A stretch of 64,000 nt of DNA from NCBI GenBank assembly GCA_948567375.1, contig OX419760.1, positions 38,192,001-38,256,000 on the forward strand. The letters run 5' to 3'. A program made the translations under genes and the position numbers. This DNA comes from Lunularia cruciata (taxonomy: Eukaryota; Streptophyta; Marchantiopsida; Lunulariales; Lunulariaceae). Position 1 is the stretch's first letter. Each line of letters opens with the position of its first letter. Shown here piece after piece: positions 21,871-32,984 of the stretch. The notes below the pieces were generated by a model, which searched no databases, had not been told where the DNA came from, and saw only the letters and a program-made list of their open reading frames with translations.

Positions 21871-23981
21871 TTGTTGTCGTACTAAGCTTTGTTCTCTCTA
21901 GGAACATATCAAGTTCAATCGTGGAGCTTATTAACAATATATAAGTCCCACATCAAGACAGAAGTTGGAGAAATATATATTCTTCAAGTAGAAGAATTAA
22001 TATGAAGGAAGTGGCAAGATATGGTTTTTGGAGCCTTCAAGCACACCTAGAAAGGTTTGTTACTATAAGAGAGAAACATAGAGCACATTGAACTTGGAAG
22101 AAACAAGTTCATGTGCACTTGTTTGGTGTGATGTGGCTTGGCCTTGCAACAAATGAAGGTGTAAGATGATCAAGATTGAGCTTTGTTTGCACCAATTTTA
22201 TACCATTATAGAGTGAACACATGATTGTAAGATCACAATTACTACTTTCCTTTAAAATTTGTAAATTACTTAGTCCCTAATTTGCATCATACACCAAGGT
22301 TTGCAAGAATATAAGAATAGAGCACTTTGCATTTCTCTTATTTATTTTGATTATAGAGTTCAATTTCAAGAAAGTGGTTCAATGGTGGAAGCATTTATGA
22401 ACATTCCTTTTCTAGCACTAATACTAATAGTAGAATTTTATTTTAGATATAGGAGCAAATAACTATTTGGAAATTGTGATTACAACATAATTTCCTCCAT
22501 ATGGTAAGGATTTGGAGATCAAATTATCCAATTATCAAATTATACTACACTGGACTCCTAATCACCAACAACCTAGATAAGTGTATAGCCTTATCTACAC
22601 TTTGATTGCAAGTTTAGGTTTCAATGTGTACCTACAATTGCAAATTATAAGCAAGACAATTTTGAGACTTATCAAGTATAAGTGTACAACATATAAGCTA
22701 GAGGAGATTTTACCATATGCTTACCAATTTGATCAATCTTAAGTGCAAGACTTGGTTCTACCCTTACAAGTATCTAACAAAGACAAAACAAGACAACAAA
22801 ATAAAGTCCTATAAGGTGTTAATTTGCATCTTTGGGTTTTAGATGGCTCAACCTCACAACAAAACCTATATATCATATTATCCTTTTCTAAGCAAGTAAG
22901 TCAATGTAAGAATTTAAATAAAGAGCTCATTGAAATGATAAGGCATAACAAAGTTTAATACATCATTAATAATACACTTAATCTTATAAGTATAAGAGGA
23001 AACAACTTTGTCCTCAATTACTACTTGACTATAGTACTACAAGCCTAGTACAATATTATTGAGTCCCAAGTATTGATCCAAGAATATGTTATCTTGTTTC
23101 TTTAGTGACAAAATAGTACATGGAAATTAGGATTGCTCATGGATTTTAATCGAGTAATAAGGAATTTCAAAGGGTTTGTAAATAATGTGAATTCCTTCAA
23201 TAAAATTAATGGTTGAAATTCATAAGTATCATCATTTTTAGGTGCAAATGGAACGTGAGAAGACATTCTTTGATAACACATTTTAAAACTTGACAAAGAG
23301 TTACTATTTTTAAGAAGTGAAACTTTGGTGGAAGGCATGAATATTCATATCATAGTAGGAATGTGTATAGTAGTGATGTTAGAAAATTACTTGCATTTGA
23401 GCATCTCAAATAATTTGATGTAGCCAATGGAGGGAGGAGGTCAATATAACCCTAAGGCTATATTTTATATTTTTCACATTAGAATTTCTATAAGGAGACA
23501 TTAAAATTTGATGACTTCCTATGTTGCACAATTGTCCAACATTTCTAATAGAAGCTACTTACAAATATGGTCACATGATACTTTGGAATTGTGAAATCTT
23601 GAATCTTGGATTCTTTGAAGTCTATTTTCTTGGATTCTTGAAAGTTCATGTATGTTTGTAGTTTTCTAGTCATACATGGGAAAATTATTATGCAAGTGAA
23701 TGTTTAGCACATCTTTTAAATTGAGAGGAATCAGCCTGTATTGCAAAATACTTGGTATGTGAAAAAATTCAAGTCAAAGTGAAGTATCTTGAGAGAGATC
23801 ATTGACATCCAAAACTTATTAGACCAATAAGATCACTTTAAAGGGCAAGTATTTGAGAGAAATGAAGTGGATTAAAGAGAGAAATGAAAGTATACTTGCA
23901 AAATTGAGGTTTAATAGGTATTTTACCTTTGAAATTTGGTTGCAAGATCTCTATCTCATATTATACAACAAACACCAAATT

Positions 23982-24348
23982 TGTAACAATATGGAATTTA
24001 GCGACTAAGTTAGTCGGGCTCATGAAGTAGCACATAAGACAAATTAGCCTAGAATATTCCAAAAGTATTTAGGAAGCTTTTTGGGAAGCTTCTTGACTAG
24101 CTTAGCTTGCACCTCAAGTAAGTAGCTTCTAGAAGGAAGCTTCTAGAAGCTTCCAACTAGCTTAGCTTGCGTGCCAAGTAGGCGGCTTCTAGAAGGAAGC
24201 TTCTTGAGAAGCTTCTCAAGGGCCTTGTATGCTACCTACAAATACCAAAGCCAAAGCTCATGCTTGGCATTTGGAGTTTTCTCTCATTTGAGTGTCCCAA
24301 TGTGAGTTTCCATTCTCTTATTTCTCTCCTCGGATTTAGTCTTTTACA
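23982..24348 (+). repeat. 5' LTR of chromovirus copy 1
   Basis: Begins TGTAACAATATGGA and ends TCTTTTACA. At 367 bp it is about 64 bp shorter than the 3' LTR, because one block between two GAAGCTTCTTGAGAAGCTTC-like repeats is missing. The TATA box has decayed to TACAAATA. Confidence 0.9.
24136..24153 (+). promoter_or_regulatory. perfect heat-shock-element consensus in the LTR
   Basis: GAAGCTTCTAGAAGCTTC is four contiguous alternating modules, GAA nn TTC nn GAA nn TTC, the canonical binding site for heat-shock factor trimers. Another TTC-TA-GAA pair lies directly upstream, one base out of phase. It is in U3, upstream of the TATA position. Confidence 0.6.
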
Positions 24349-24349
24349 T

Positions 24350-24361
24350 TGGTATTAGAGC
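24350..24361 (+). other. primer-binding site, initiator-Met tRNA
   Basis: TGGTATTAGAGC, one base from the plant initiator-Met site TGGTATCAGAGC, one base after the 5' LTR. Confidence 0.85.
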
Positions 24362-24616
24362 ATGAATGAGATGGATGGAATTTGACCACCAAATCCACTT
24401 CCACCAAACCATTGGGATTTTTGCATCCAAATACTACCCAAACATTGTTTCACACAATTCATCACCTCGCACTTTGGACAAGATTTTCTGCATATGATCA
24501 CCATACCTGATGAACCCTTGGTGCTTCCGGTTGTAACTTATGGAGAATCATGGACATTTTGTTTCTATGTGTTAATAAATTAGATAGATTGGGAGTGGTG
24601 TGATAGAGTAGCAACC

Positions 24617-25455
24617 ATGGCGGCAATACCTGATGTTATCCTTGCAATGCAACAACAAATCGAGCACCTTCTTTGATTGTTGGATGAACAAGATCTTTGA
24701 AGACAAGAGAAGGTAGAGAGAGTACCAATTTGAGAAGGAGAAGATCGGATCAGATTCCGTAAACCCAAGGTATTTGAAGACAAGAATCTTTTGGGTGCAG
24801 TGGAAAATTTTGTGTTTGATTGTGAACGTTATTTTGAAGCTACCAATCTACAAGATGAGTGAAAACAGATTCTTTTGGCTTCTAGCCAATTGGATGGAGT
24901 AGCAAAGCTATGGTGGAGATTCCAAGTGGAGCAAGTGGAACGACAAATTGTTACACCAATCTTGACATGTGCAGAATTCAAGAGCGCAATAATTAGTTGG
25001 TTCCAAGCTATAAATGCCACACGAGCTACACGAGATAAGTTGACAGAGTTAAAACAGATTGGTTCTACAAGAAGTTACATCACGTTGTTCCAAAACACCA
25101 TCATGCAAATTCTAGATATATTGAAAGGTGAAGCTTTGGATCAATTTGTGAGGGGCTTAAGGCGAGAACCAAATTAGAGGTAACCATGCGAGAGCCACAA
25201 CACTTGGAGGAAGCCATGCGGTTGGCCAAACGTTTTGATTCCTTGGTGGCAACAACTTGGTCTCGACCTCGACCTCCACAGAGCCTACCAATACACTACA
25301 TAAAAGTGGAGGAGCCAACACCCATGGAGATTGATGCCATTCAACAAAGACCACTTGGCATAGCAGATAAAGAGAAACTGCGAGAAAATGGTGGTTGTTT
25401 TTATTGTTGCCAATTGGAGCATCGCATTGCTGAATGTTCACTCAAGAATGGATGA
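24617..25455 (+). pseudogene. gag of chromovirus copy 1
   Basis: Starts at an ATG followed by GCGGCAATACC, conserved in all three copies. Translation across frames gives a capsid-like segment (FVFDCERYFEATNLQDE, then LWWRFQVEQVERQIV) and a C-terminal CCHC-type knuckle region ending SLKNG at the stop at 25453-25455. The knuckle reads CFYCCQLEHRIAEC, with the C-x2-C-x4-H-x4-C spacing. Several in-frame stops lie in the first 90 codons. Gag forms the virus-like particle and binds element RNA. Confidence 0.8.
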
Positions 25456-25547
25456 CATCGACAAGTTGCCCAAGTGGAGATCATGGAGCGGAATGATCAG
25501 GGAAACAAGGAATCCCAATAGGAGATTTTGAGCCACCTACTGGGAGC

Positions 25548-25940
25548 TTGATTAGTTCCAATAGGATTGAAGGCTCGACCTGTGCAAGTTTGCTTCACTT
25601 GCAAGGTATGATATCTAATCGGGGTTGTAGGATTTTGGTTGATTCTAGAAGTTTAGAGAATTGCATGTCTATGCAAGTAGCAAAGGAATTGGATATCCCT
25701 ATCAAGCCAATGATTGGAAGTAGTTTGATGATGGTGGATGGTAGAAAGGGTTCTGCATTTTGCACCTTGCATCCTGTTACCTTCAAGATTGGAAAGGAGT
25801 ATTTGGAGTGTATGAGGTTTATAGTTGCACCTCTACACTATGATATCATTCTGGGTCTACCTTGGCTTGAATGTCATAAGATTCAATTTGATTGGACCCG
25901 ACGCCAAATTCAAGTACAACACCAAGGTAGGAATTTCTGA
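25548..25940 (+). pseudogene. protease domain of chromovirus copy 1
   Basis: Retroviral-type aspartic protease. RILVDSRSLENC corresponds to the catalytic D-S/T-G loop, here altered to DSR, and DIILGLPWLECHKIQFDW is the conserved C-terminal signature. It lies in the -1 frame relative to the gag end. Catalytic damage and stops downstream make it inactive. Confidence 0.75.
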
Positions 25941-26030
25941 TTAGGTTGTCTGGCACCTCTAAGTAAGACACTTAAGAATAGTCAGTCCCAAGATGGGAAG
26001 TTTTTTGAGAAGGTAGCCATAGAGTGAACC

Positions 26031-27600
26031 TTGAAGGAAGTGGAGTCCCAAGATGGGAAGTTTGCCAAGAAGGCAACCATGGAGCAAGCCTGGAAGAGAG
26101 ATGAGTCCCTAGAAGGGAATTTTGTTAGTAAAGCAGCCATAGAGCAAGCTTTGGAAGAAGATAAGTCTATATTCGCGGTGTGGATAAAGCAGATTGCACA
26201 AGAACAATCTATGGAGGACCAAGAGCCTCATCAAGCAATGGTTGATTGGATACTTAAGAAGTTTGCGGATGTGTTTCCAAATGATCTGCCAAAGGGATTA
26301 CCCTTCGATCAAGGTATGCCCTTCAAGATTGAGTTATTGCTGGGGAGTACTCCAATGAGTAGACCGATCTATCGGCTCTCACCAAAGGAGTTGGAGGAGT
26401 GCAAACAACACTTACAGAGTTGTTGGAGAAGGACTTCATATGACATAGTACCTCTCCTTGGGGAGCACCGGTACTATTTGTTCCAAAGAAGGATGGAGGA
26501 CTTTGTTTCTGTATTGATTATTGTGGGCTCAATAAGCAAACTGTGAAGAATGCAAATCATTACCTCGGATTGATGACTTGCTTGATCAACTAAGTGGAGC
26601 ATGCTACTTTTCCAAGTTGGATATTTGCAGTGGCTATTGGTAAATTCCCATTGAGAGAGAGTGTGTGCAAAAGACGGTCTTTTGTACAAGGTATGGGCAT
26701 TTTGAGTAGAGATTTCTACCTTTTGGACTCACTAATGCTCATGCAGTCTTCATGGATCAGATGCATTGGGGTTGGATGGACTATTGGATCGGTCTGTGGT
26801 GTTGTTCTTGGAAGATATCTTAATTTATAGTAAGACAAAGGCAGAACACGTGAATCATGTGCAAGAAGTCCTAAGACTACTACAACAATGGAAATTTTAC
26901 TGCGAGAAGTCAAAGTGTGCCTTTTGGCAGAAGAAGATTACCTTCTTGGGTCATAAGATCTCATCAGAGGGGATCAAGATGGAAGAAGAGAAGATCAAGG
27001 CCATTACTGATTGGCCTACCCCAAAGGATGCTACAAAATTAAAGGCATTCAATGGATTGGCTAATTTTTACCAACGATTCATCCATTATTATGCTCATGT
27101 GGCTGCACCATTGATTGACCTCTTGGGAAAGAACTCAAGCTTCCAATGGACCACCAAGCATGAAGAAGCATTCCAAAATTTAAATCATATAGTGTCTTCA
27201 AGACCCATTCTTCAACCATCCGATCCTCAACTACCATGTGTGGTTGACTTTGATGCTTCTAACTTTGCAATTGGAGCCGTGCTACAACAAGAATTCCCAG
27301 ATGGACTCCGTCCCATTACATTTGTGTCTCGCCAACTCAATATAGCTGAACAAAACTACTCTCCTTGAGATTGAGAACAACTTGCAATGATATACGCTAC
27401 CAAGGTATGGAGGTATTACCTCTTGGAGAAACAAGTGATCATGCAAATTGATCACAAACCATTGTTGCAGACCTTATACTTGGAACACATGAAGAGTCAA
27501 CATCATCAATGGGAGGAACAACTCTAACTGTATGACATCAAACTTGAGTACAAACTAGGTCAATTCCATGTCATCCTTGATGCTTTATCACAACAACCTG
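26031..27600 (+). pseudogene. RT and RNase H of chromovirus copy 1
   Basis: A variable linker of repeated basic/acidic segments (26031-26220) is followed by reverse transcriptase pieces: [31 protein letters not shown], then frameshifted palm segments, and KITFLGHKISSEGIKMEEE near 26935. RNase H starts with VVDFDASNFAIGAVLQQ near 27240 and includes DHKPLLQTL near 27450. At least five frameshifts or stops separate these pieces; the palm YxDD region reads VLFLEDILIYS near 26800. Confidence 0.85.
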
Positions 27601-27779
27601 ATTTGAAGTCTCTTCTTCTCATCACAACGGCAATTTCAACGGTATCAGTTGACTCCAAGGTCCAAAACAAGTTTCAGTCAGCTCTACACCAAGATCCCTT
27701 CTTCTAAATGGTACATGGTTGCCTTACGGCATGCAATAAGGAGTACAACACCTTCTCTATCAAGGAGAGCCTTTTATTC

Positions 27780-28480
27780 CATGAGGACTGGATCTATGTT
27801 CCAACTAAAGGTGATCTTTGACTTGTGTGCCTTCAAGAAGCCCATGATTTACCCATCGTGGGTCACATGGGTGTGGACAAGACCTTGAGTACCCTCCAAC
27901 ATCAATGGTGGTGGCCCAACATGACATGAGATGTTTGAGAATTTTTCTGATTGTGTGAGAGCTATCAACGTAACAAGGCCAGCAACCAAAAGCCGAGTGG
28001 ACTCCTTCAACCACTCGCCGTTCCATCTGCTCGCTAGGAGCATGTGAGCTTGGATCTCATCACATCCTTGCCAAAGACAAAACAAGGACACACCGCAATC
28101 ATGGTGTTTGTGGATAAGCTTAGTAAGCAAATCCACTTGGCACCAACCTGTAATACCGTAGATGCTCCAACCTTAGCGCAAATCTACTTCAACAATGTCT
28201 TCAAGCATCATGGGATGCCATGTGTACTCATCTCCGACCGTGATCCTTGATTTACCGGGAAGTTTTGGCAAGCACTCTTCCAGATACTCGGCACCAAGTT
28301 TGCTTTGTCCATGGCCTATCATCCTCAAACTGATGGACAAACCAAACTTGAAAATTGTACATTAGAGGATATGTTGCGTGCTTTTATCAATGTCTACCAT
28401 ACCAATTGGGATGAATGTCTTGTAGTTGTAGAATTTGCCTACAACAATTCCAAACAGGCAAGCACAGGATTTTCTCCTTT
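27780..28480 (+). pseudogene. integrase of chromovirus copy 1
   Basis: Contains the HHCC finger region (PIVGHMGVDKTL...), then SLDLITSLPKTKQGHT near 28050, ISDRDP near 28235 and AYHPQTDGQTKLEN near 28315, which correspond to the D, D, E core. The segment that follows is a C/T-rich low-complexity stretch (about 28470-28560), apparently a local expansion absent from copy 2. Stops interrupt the frame at several places. Confidence 0.82.
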
Positions 28481-28964
28481 CTTTCTCTTTCTTCTTCCTT
28501 CTCTTTCTTTCTCCTTTCTTTCTTTGGCCAAGATCTGCTTGTTCCAGATTCTCTTCTTGCTCCCCCTCCATCTTAGGTTCCCCATACTTCCACATTCTTG
28601 ACCACTATATCCCAATCTCTCCAACAAGCCAAGTCTCACCTCCTTGTTGCTAAGAACCGCCAAAAAAAATATGTGGACCACCATTGTTGTGATCTCACCT
28701 TTGAAATTGGTGATAAAGTCATGTTATCCTCTAGTACCTCCCTCTCCCAATTGATACCCAAGTTTGTAAACTTGCCCTTAATTGGATATGACCCTTTGAT
28801 ATCACCCAAATTATCTCTTTTGTTGCTTATTGACTTGCCTTGCCTTGTCACATGCGTATCCATCATGTCTTTCATGTTTCCAAGTTGAAATCTTTTGTTC
28901 CTAACCCCTCTTCCTTTTCTTCTTGAGTCCAACCTCCCCCTCTTCCTATCCCTATCAATGATCA

Positions 28965-29150
28965 TGAGGAGTACGAAGTTGATTGTATCCTTGTGCGTCG
29001 CCATATTCAACAAGGCCGTCGCCAAGATCCAGAGTACAAGGTCCTTTGGAAAAGGTATCCCCTTCATGATGCCACATAGGAACCTCTTTCTCACTTCCAG
29101 AATGCACAAATGGCCATCTAGGAATTTGAAGCTTCATTGGCGACGAGGAC
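28965..29150 (+). pseudogene. chromodomain of chromovirus copy 1
   Basis: EEYEVDCIL, then YKVLWKRYPLHDAT, EPL and NAQ follow the chromodomain pattern (EYxVExIL...YLVKWKGY...TWEP...NA) at the end of pol. One tryptophan codon of the conserved TWEP is a stop. Chromodomains direct integration to particular chromatin. Confidence 0.8.
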
Positions 29151-29164
29151 ATCACCAACTAGCA

Positions 29165-29175
29165 GCGGGGGGATA
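29165..29175 (+). other. polypurine tract of copy 1
   Basis: GCGGGGGGATA directly before the TGTAACA of the 3' LTR; plus-strand DNA priming site. Confidence 0.75.
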
Positions 29176-29606
29176 TGTAACAATGTGGAGTTTAAAGACT
29201 AAGTTAGTCGGGCTCACAAAGTAACACATAAGACAAATTAGCCTAGAATATTCCAAAGGTATCTAAGAAGCTTCTTGGGAAGCTTCAGACTAGCTTAGCT
29301 TGCACCTCAAGTAAATAGCTTCTAGAAGGAAGCTTCTAGAAGCTTCCAACTAGCTTAGCTTGCATGCCAAGTAGGCGGCTTCTAGAAGGAAGCTTCTTGA
29401 GAAGCTTCCTAGTTAACTTGGCTTGCACTCTAAGAAAGTGGCTTGAGGAAGCTTCTTGAGAAGCTTCTCAAGTGCCTTGTATGCTACCTATAAATACCAA
29501 TACCAAAGCCAAAGCTCATGCTTGGCATTCAGAGTTTTCTCTCATTTGAGTGTCTCAATGTGAGTTTCCAGTCTCCTATTTCTCTCCTTGGATTCAATCT
29601 TTTACA
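29176..29606 (+). repeat. 3' LTR of chromovirus copy 1
   Basis: 431 bp, TGTAACAATGTGGAG to TTCAATCTTTTACA. It keeps the full set of GAAGCTTC and TTCTAGAA modules, including a perfect four-module heat-shock consensus at 29329-29346, and an intact TATAAATA at 29489-29496. Confidence 0.92.
29329..29346 (+). promoter_or_regulatory. perfect heat-shock-element consensus in the LTR
   Basis: Same GAAGCTTCTAGAAGCTTC four-module array as in the 5' LTR, about 143 bp upstream of TATAAATA. Confidence 0.6.
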
Positions 29607-29649
29607 AAAAATTTTACCAATGAACACTGAAGCATAAATCTATATAATT

Positions 29650-29900
29650 GACTAAGATCAATCACTTTGATGTTACTTGAGTACTTTGGGAGACCAATAA
29701 TCATATTTTGAGAGATAAAAGATATGTTTTGATTGAGTAAGTTATTAAAAGCATACACATACTTCTTAGGAGTGAGATATCTATTCTCCCATGCTATGGA
29801 AAACACTATATCTCTTATAACATTATGTCCGACTATCCTTTGCCTTCCAAAAGGATAACATGTCCTTATTACATCTAAAGTAGAACCACATTCACAAGTG
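29650..29900 (-). pseudogene. possible LINE-type C-terminal fragment
   Basis: A minus-strand frame of about 120 codons contains CECGSTLDVIRTCYPFG, then VGHNVIRDIVFSIAWE. The C-x-C-G...C...G...RHN-x-IRD arrangement resembles the cysteine/histidine tail after the reverse transcriptase in some non-LTR elements. The usual G-x-H is missing and no RT core is visible beside it, so this is a weak assignment. Confidence 0.35.
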
Positions 29901-29969
29901 AGTATAGATGGACAAAATCTAGGTGGAACTTTATCATTGTAGAGAAAGTACCTAATGCAAGCCAACCTG

Positions 29970-32540
29970 CACTAATTCAAGTTAGAATCCAAAAGCTTAC
30001 ATCCTTACTAGAGCAAGAGCAAAGATGTGCCATCTCCTTTATTGGCAATAGGCACTCCTTGAATGTTCATACTTTAGATGTAGTAAGGACATGTACATGT
30101 ACATGGCAACAGGCCCTCCTCTCTACACAAGATTCATAGAGATATATGTCTATATGCCAAATCACATACGTAAAGATACTTGGTCTTGATATCACCAAAG
30201 ATTCATGTAATCCTTGGTATTAAAAGCTCTCAAAGATTACCATATGAAATAAGTAAGTTGATCAACACGCAATACTAAAGGAAGGTATACCAAATACCAC
30301 TTGTGGATCTCATAGTAAAGGGAGATAATCTACTTGAAGGATATTCTTTGTAAGGGTGGTGTCTAAAAGGAAAATGAATATGTAACCTATCTATAGATAT
30401 GATACATCCTTTTGAAAGCTAGAAGGGAGGAAAGAAATCTAAAAGGGACCATGCCCTACACTTTAACTCTTAAGCCCATATGATGAAGCTCAATAGTCAA
30501 CTAATCAAAGACCTATATTGTATAGAGCCCATGATATGTATCATATGCCAAAGAGGGAAATATAGAACACAATGAGATAGAACTTGGCAAAGCCAAAGTA
30601 GTAGACAAGAGAGCTCAAAAATGAACCATGGTAGATAAAAGTATCACTAAAGGATCTCCTAATTGCATATCAATAATTGACTATAAGATGGTGACTTCCT
30701 CTTGTGATAATTTTTACTTGAAATACAGAGAAGAAATAGAACCATAGAAAGACCATAAAAAAGTAATGAGACTCCCCAAGGTTCCAAAAACACCTCCTTA
30801 AGTTCTCCAAAGACTATTGTACATGAGATGTTCTTTAAAGCTTTTTCAAAAATTAAAAAGCCCAATTTGGGTGGATAACTAAGAGTGCTCTAATGACTAG
30901 AGATATAGCCTCACAAGTACCAAATTTTTAATTCCAATAGTACCTTAGTCCATATCAATTGGAATTGAGAACTTTGTTAAAGGATAATTGTATAGCTAAA
31001 AAGACATAAAAAGATCTACTTAATAGCAATCAATTAATGTTCCCTCTCTCCTTCTCCATCAGAAGAATTTGATTAGCACCTAGAACTTGATGTAGCACTT
31101 GATTTTCCCTTACTACTATTGTAGTCATTTGGAACAACTCCCCAAAAACTATTAGAGGAATCATCTACTTAGAAGAATCTCTAAGATTCTCATAAACTAT
31201 CCTTGAGAAACATCTTGAGTAGAGATGTGGGATTGTGCACAATGTATATGCAAAAAGTAATCTATCAAGATATAATAGCTCTTGAGGCTAATACTCCAAG
31301 ACTTTTAATGGTACTTCTCTATTGCAAAGAAAGAGATAATCTCGTCAATGGAATAGGCATAGACAAAGGATATAGGGCTCATTATACTCTACTATACTCT
31401 CTAGCTTGACCAAAGATTTACAAAATTGTCATCAAGTGAAATTTGTAGTATATTATGGCCAAAATTATCTCCTACAATGTGTAACCCAAATAGACTCCTC
31501 TTGTATGGTAGTCTAGTCCCCAACTCAAAATCTATGAAATCTAACAACCACTTCTCTCTACTCTACATTGTACTGTCTAGTATAACAAACATATCATGGT
31601 GGAGAATAACATAAATAAGAACCATGCTAACTCATCTAAGAGATCATGTCCTGGTAGGTTAAGTACTACAAAAAAGATTGTCAAGTATCATCATAGAATG
31701 CATAAGCAAACATATAAAATAAGTGTGAATACTATAAACTAATCTCAAATGACTCTTTTAATAAAAAATCACTTAGGATGTTCATCACTCTCACCACTTG
31801 ATCAATATCCCCATATTGGTTGAGGAAGAGATCAACATAACATATGTAATCTTTAGTATCAAAATTTTGATGTGGTTGCTTGCCTTGCCAAAGCATCCAA
31901 AGTGGTTCAATCATAGTTTGTGTGGATCTTTTTTGAATGATTCGTTATCCTTGCAAGATAAAGAGTATATGATACATGAGGTATGGTGTACCTTAGGGTT
32001 CTTTAGGTACATTCATATGGTAAAATGAAGCACAAAATTAATAGCAATTATACAGAATACTAACTCCCTATATTTTCAAACATCCCACATCACATAGGTA
32101 AATGCTAACTCTCTAAATTCTAAAAACTACAAACATTCATAATTTCCTATTTTCATAACTTTTAAATTAATATCCAATGGAACTAAAGTATGAAAACCAA
32201 GATTATTAGGAATATAAATTCTCAAAATTTCTCTCATACAACACTAATTGCATTAAATCATAAAAATTTAATTCCTTCATATTTCTCTACTATTCAATCA
32301 ATTTTAATACAAAAAACCAAAATGAAGAATCAATGATAATTACATATTCACTTGTGAATTGCAAAGTAATGTATATTTTTAAATTCCAAATTTCTTAACT
32401 ATAAAAACTAATGTGAGAAATTTCTCAACATGACTATGTTTTGGCTATATTTCACCATATTACCATATTTCAAAAGAATTTGTAGTATAATCTATAGTGT
32501 TATATGTAGTGTAATATAATGTAATGAATAAAAGTTGCCT
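29970..32540. other. anonymous AT-rich DNA
   Basis: No gene, LTR pair or RT motif recognised on either strand. Open frames are 60-76 codons long and uninformative. Given the surroundings it is probably very old transposon debris. Confidence 0.4.
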
Positions 32541-32546
32541 ACAAAC

Positions 32547-32979
32547 TATAATACTCCGAGGACAAGAGAACTCTTCAAGAGAGAAAACACAAATTTCACA
32601 CTCAGTCCTTCGATGCCCCAAAGGAGCACCTTCTCAACAAAGCTCCACCATAGGATTAGGTACATGGATAGGTGACCTGCCAGCAAACTCCACCCTTAGA
32701 TTACTTGCTTGGATGGGTGGCATCTGGGTCTTGGTCCCATGTGGTTGGTCAAATAGGCTTTGAATGGAGGGAATCTTTTAGGGAATCTTCCGGTAGGAAT
32801 CTCATAATCATGTGGGTGAGGTACTGTTGGAAAGCTCTTGGTGAGACAAAAAAGGGGGGAGAGGAGATCCATATTTCCTCTAGTAGGAAGGGATCTCTAT
32901 ATTTTCAAGGCCAAATTCTTCCAAATATTACCAATCCAAATTTCACCTCTAGATCATCTATCTAGCTATTGCTATTACA
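32547..32979 (-). mobile_element. R2 solo LTR, copy C, with target duplication
   Basis: On the minus strand it runs from TGTAATAGCAATAGC to GAGTATTATA. The flanking five bases are CAAAC on both sides (32542-32546 and 32980-32984), a perfect target-site duplication that fixes both ends and shows this repeat inserts as a unit by LTR-element integrase. It is 433 bp, shorter than copies A and B through internal deletion. Confidence 0.8.
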
Positions 32980-32984
32980 CAAAC

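Larger units (their letters stand above)
20197..23981. other. anonymous AT-rich DNA with dispersed repeat traces
   Basis: No gene recognised. A microsatellite lies at 21054-21102. The segment 21560-21870 matches parts of 46745-46850 (AAGAAGCATCACCT...TTATGGA) and 63745-63850 (AAAGGAACAAAGA-like block), so it is a degraded dispersed repeat. The rest is unannotated. Confidence 0.45.
23982..29606 (+). mobile_element. Ty3/gypsy chromovirus, copy 1 (degenerate)
   Basis: A complete but inactive LTR retrotransposon of about 5.6 kb. The order is 5' LTR, initiator-Met primer site, gag, protease, RT, RNase H, integrase, chromodomain, polypurine tract, 3' LTR, which is the Ty3/gypsy order; the chromodomain places it among chromoviruses. 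All coding parts carry stops and frameshifts. The flanking bases (AAATT before, AAAAA after) are not a clear target duplication. It belongs to the same family as the copies at 39698-45312 and 50507-55841. Confidence 0.92.

Noticed and set aside
28362-28684. Highly charged lysine/glutamate-rich frames on the minus strand
   Set aside because: They are the antisense of the pyrimidine-rich expansion in the integrase of copy 1.
23977-29611. Target-site duplication for chromovirus copy 1
   Set aside because: Flanks AAATT and AAAAA match at only three of five positions in an A-rich context.
31732-31914. Minus-strand frame with YICYVDLFL as a possible copia RT YVDD box
   Set aside because: The surrounding residues do not match the RT palm and no other RT motif lies nearby.
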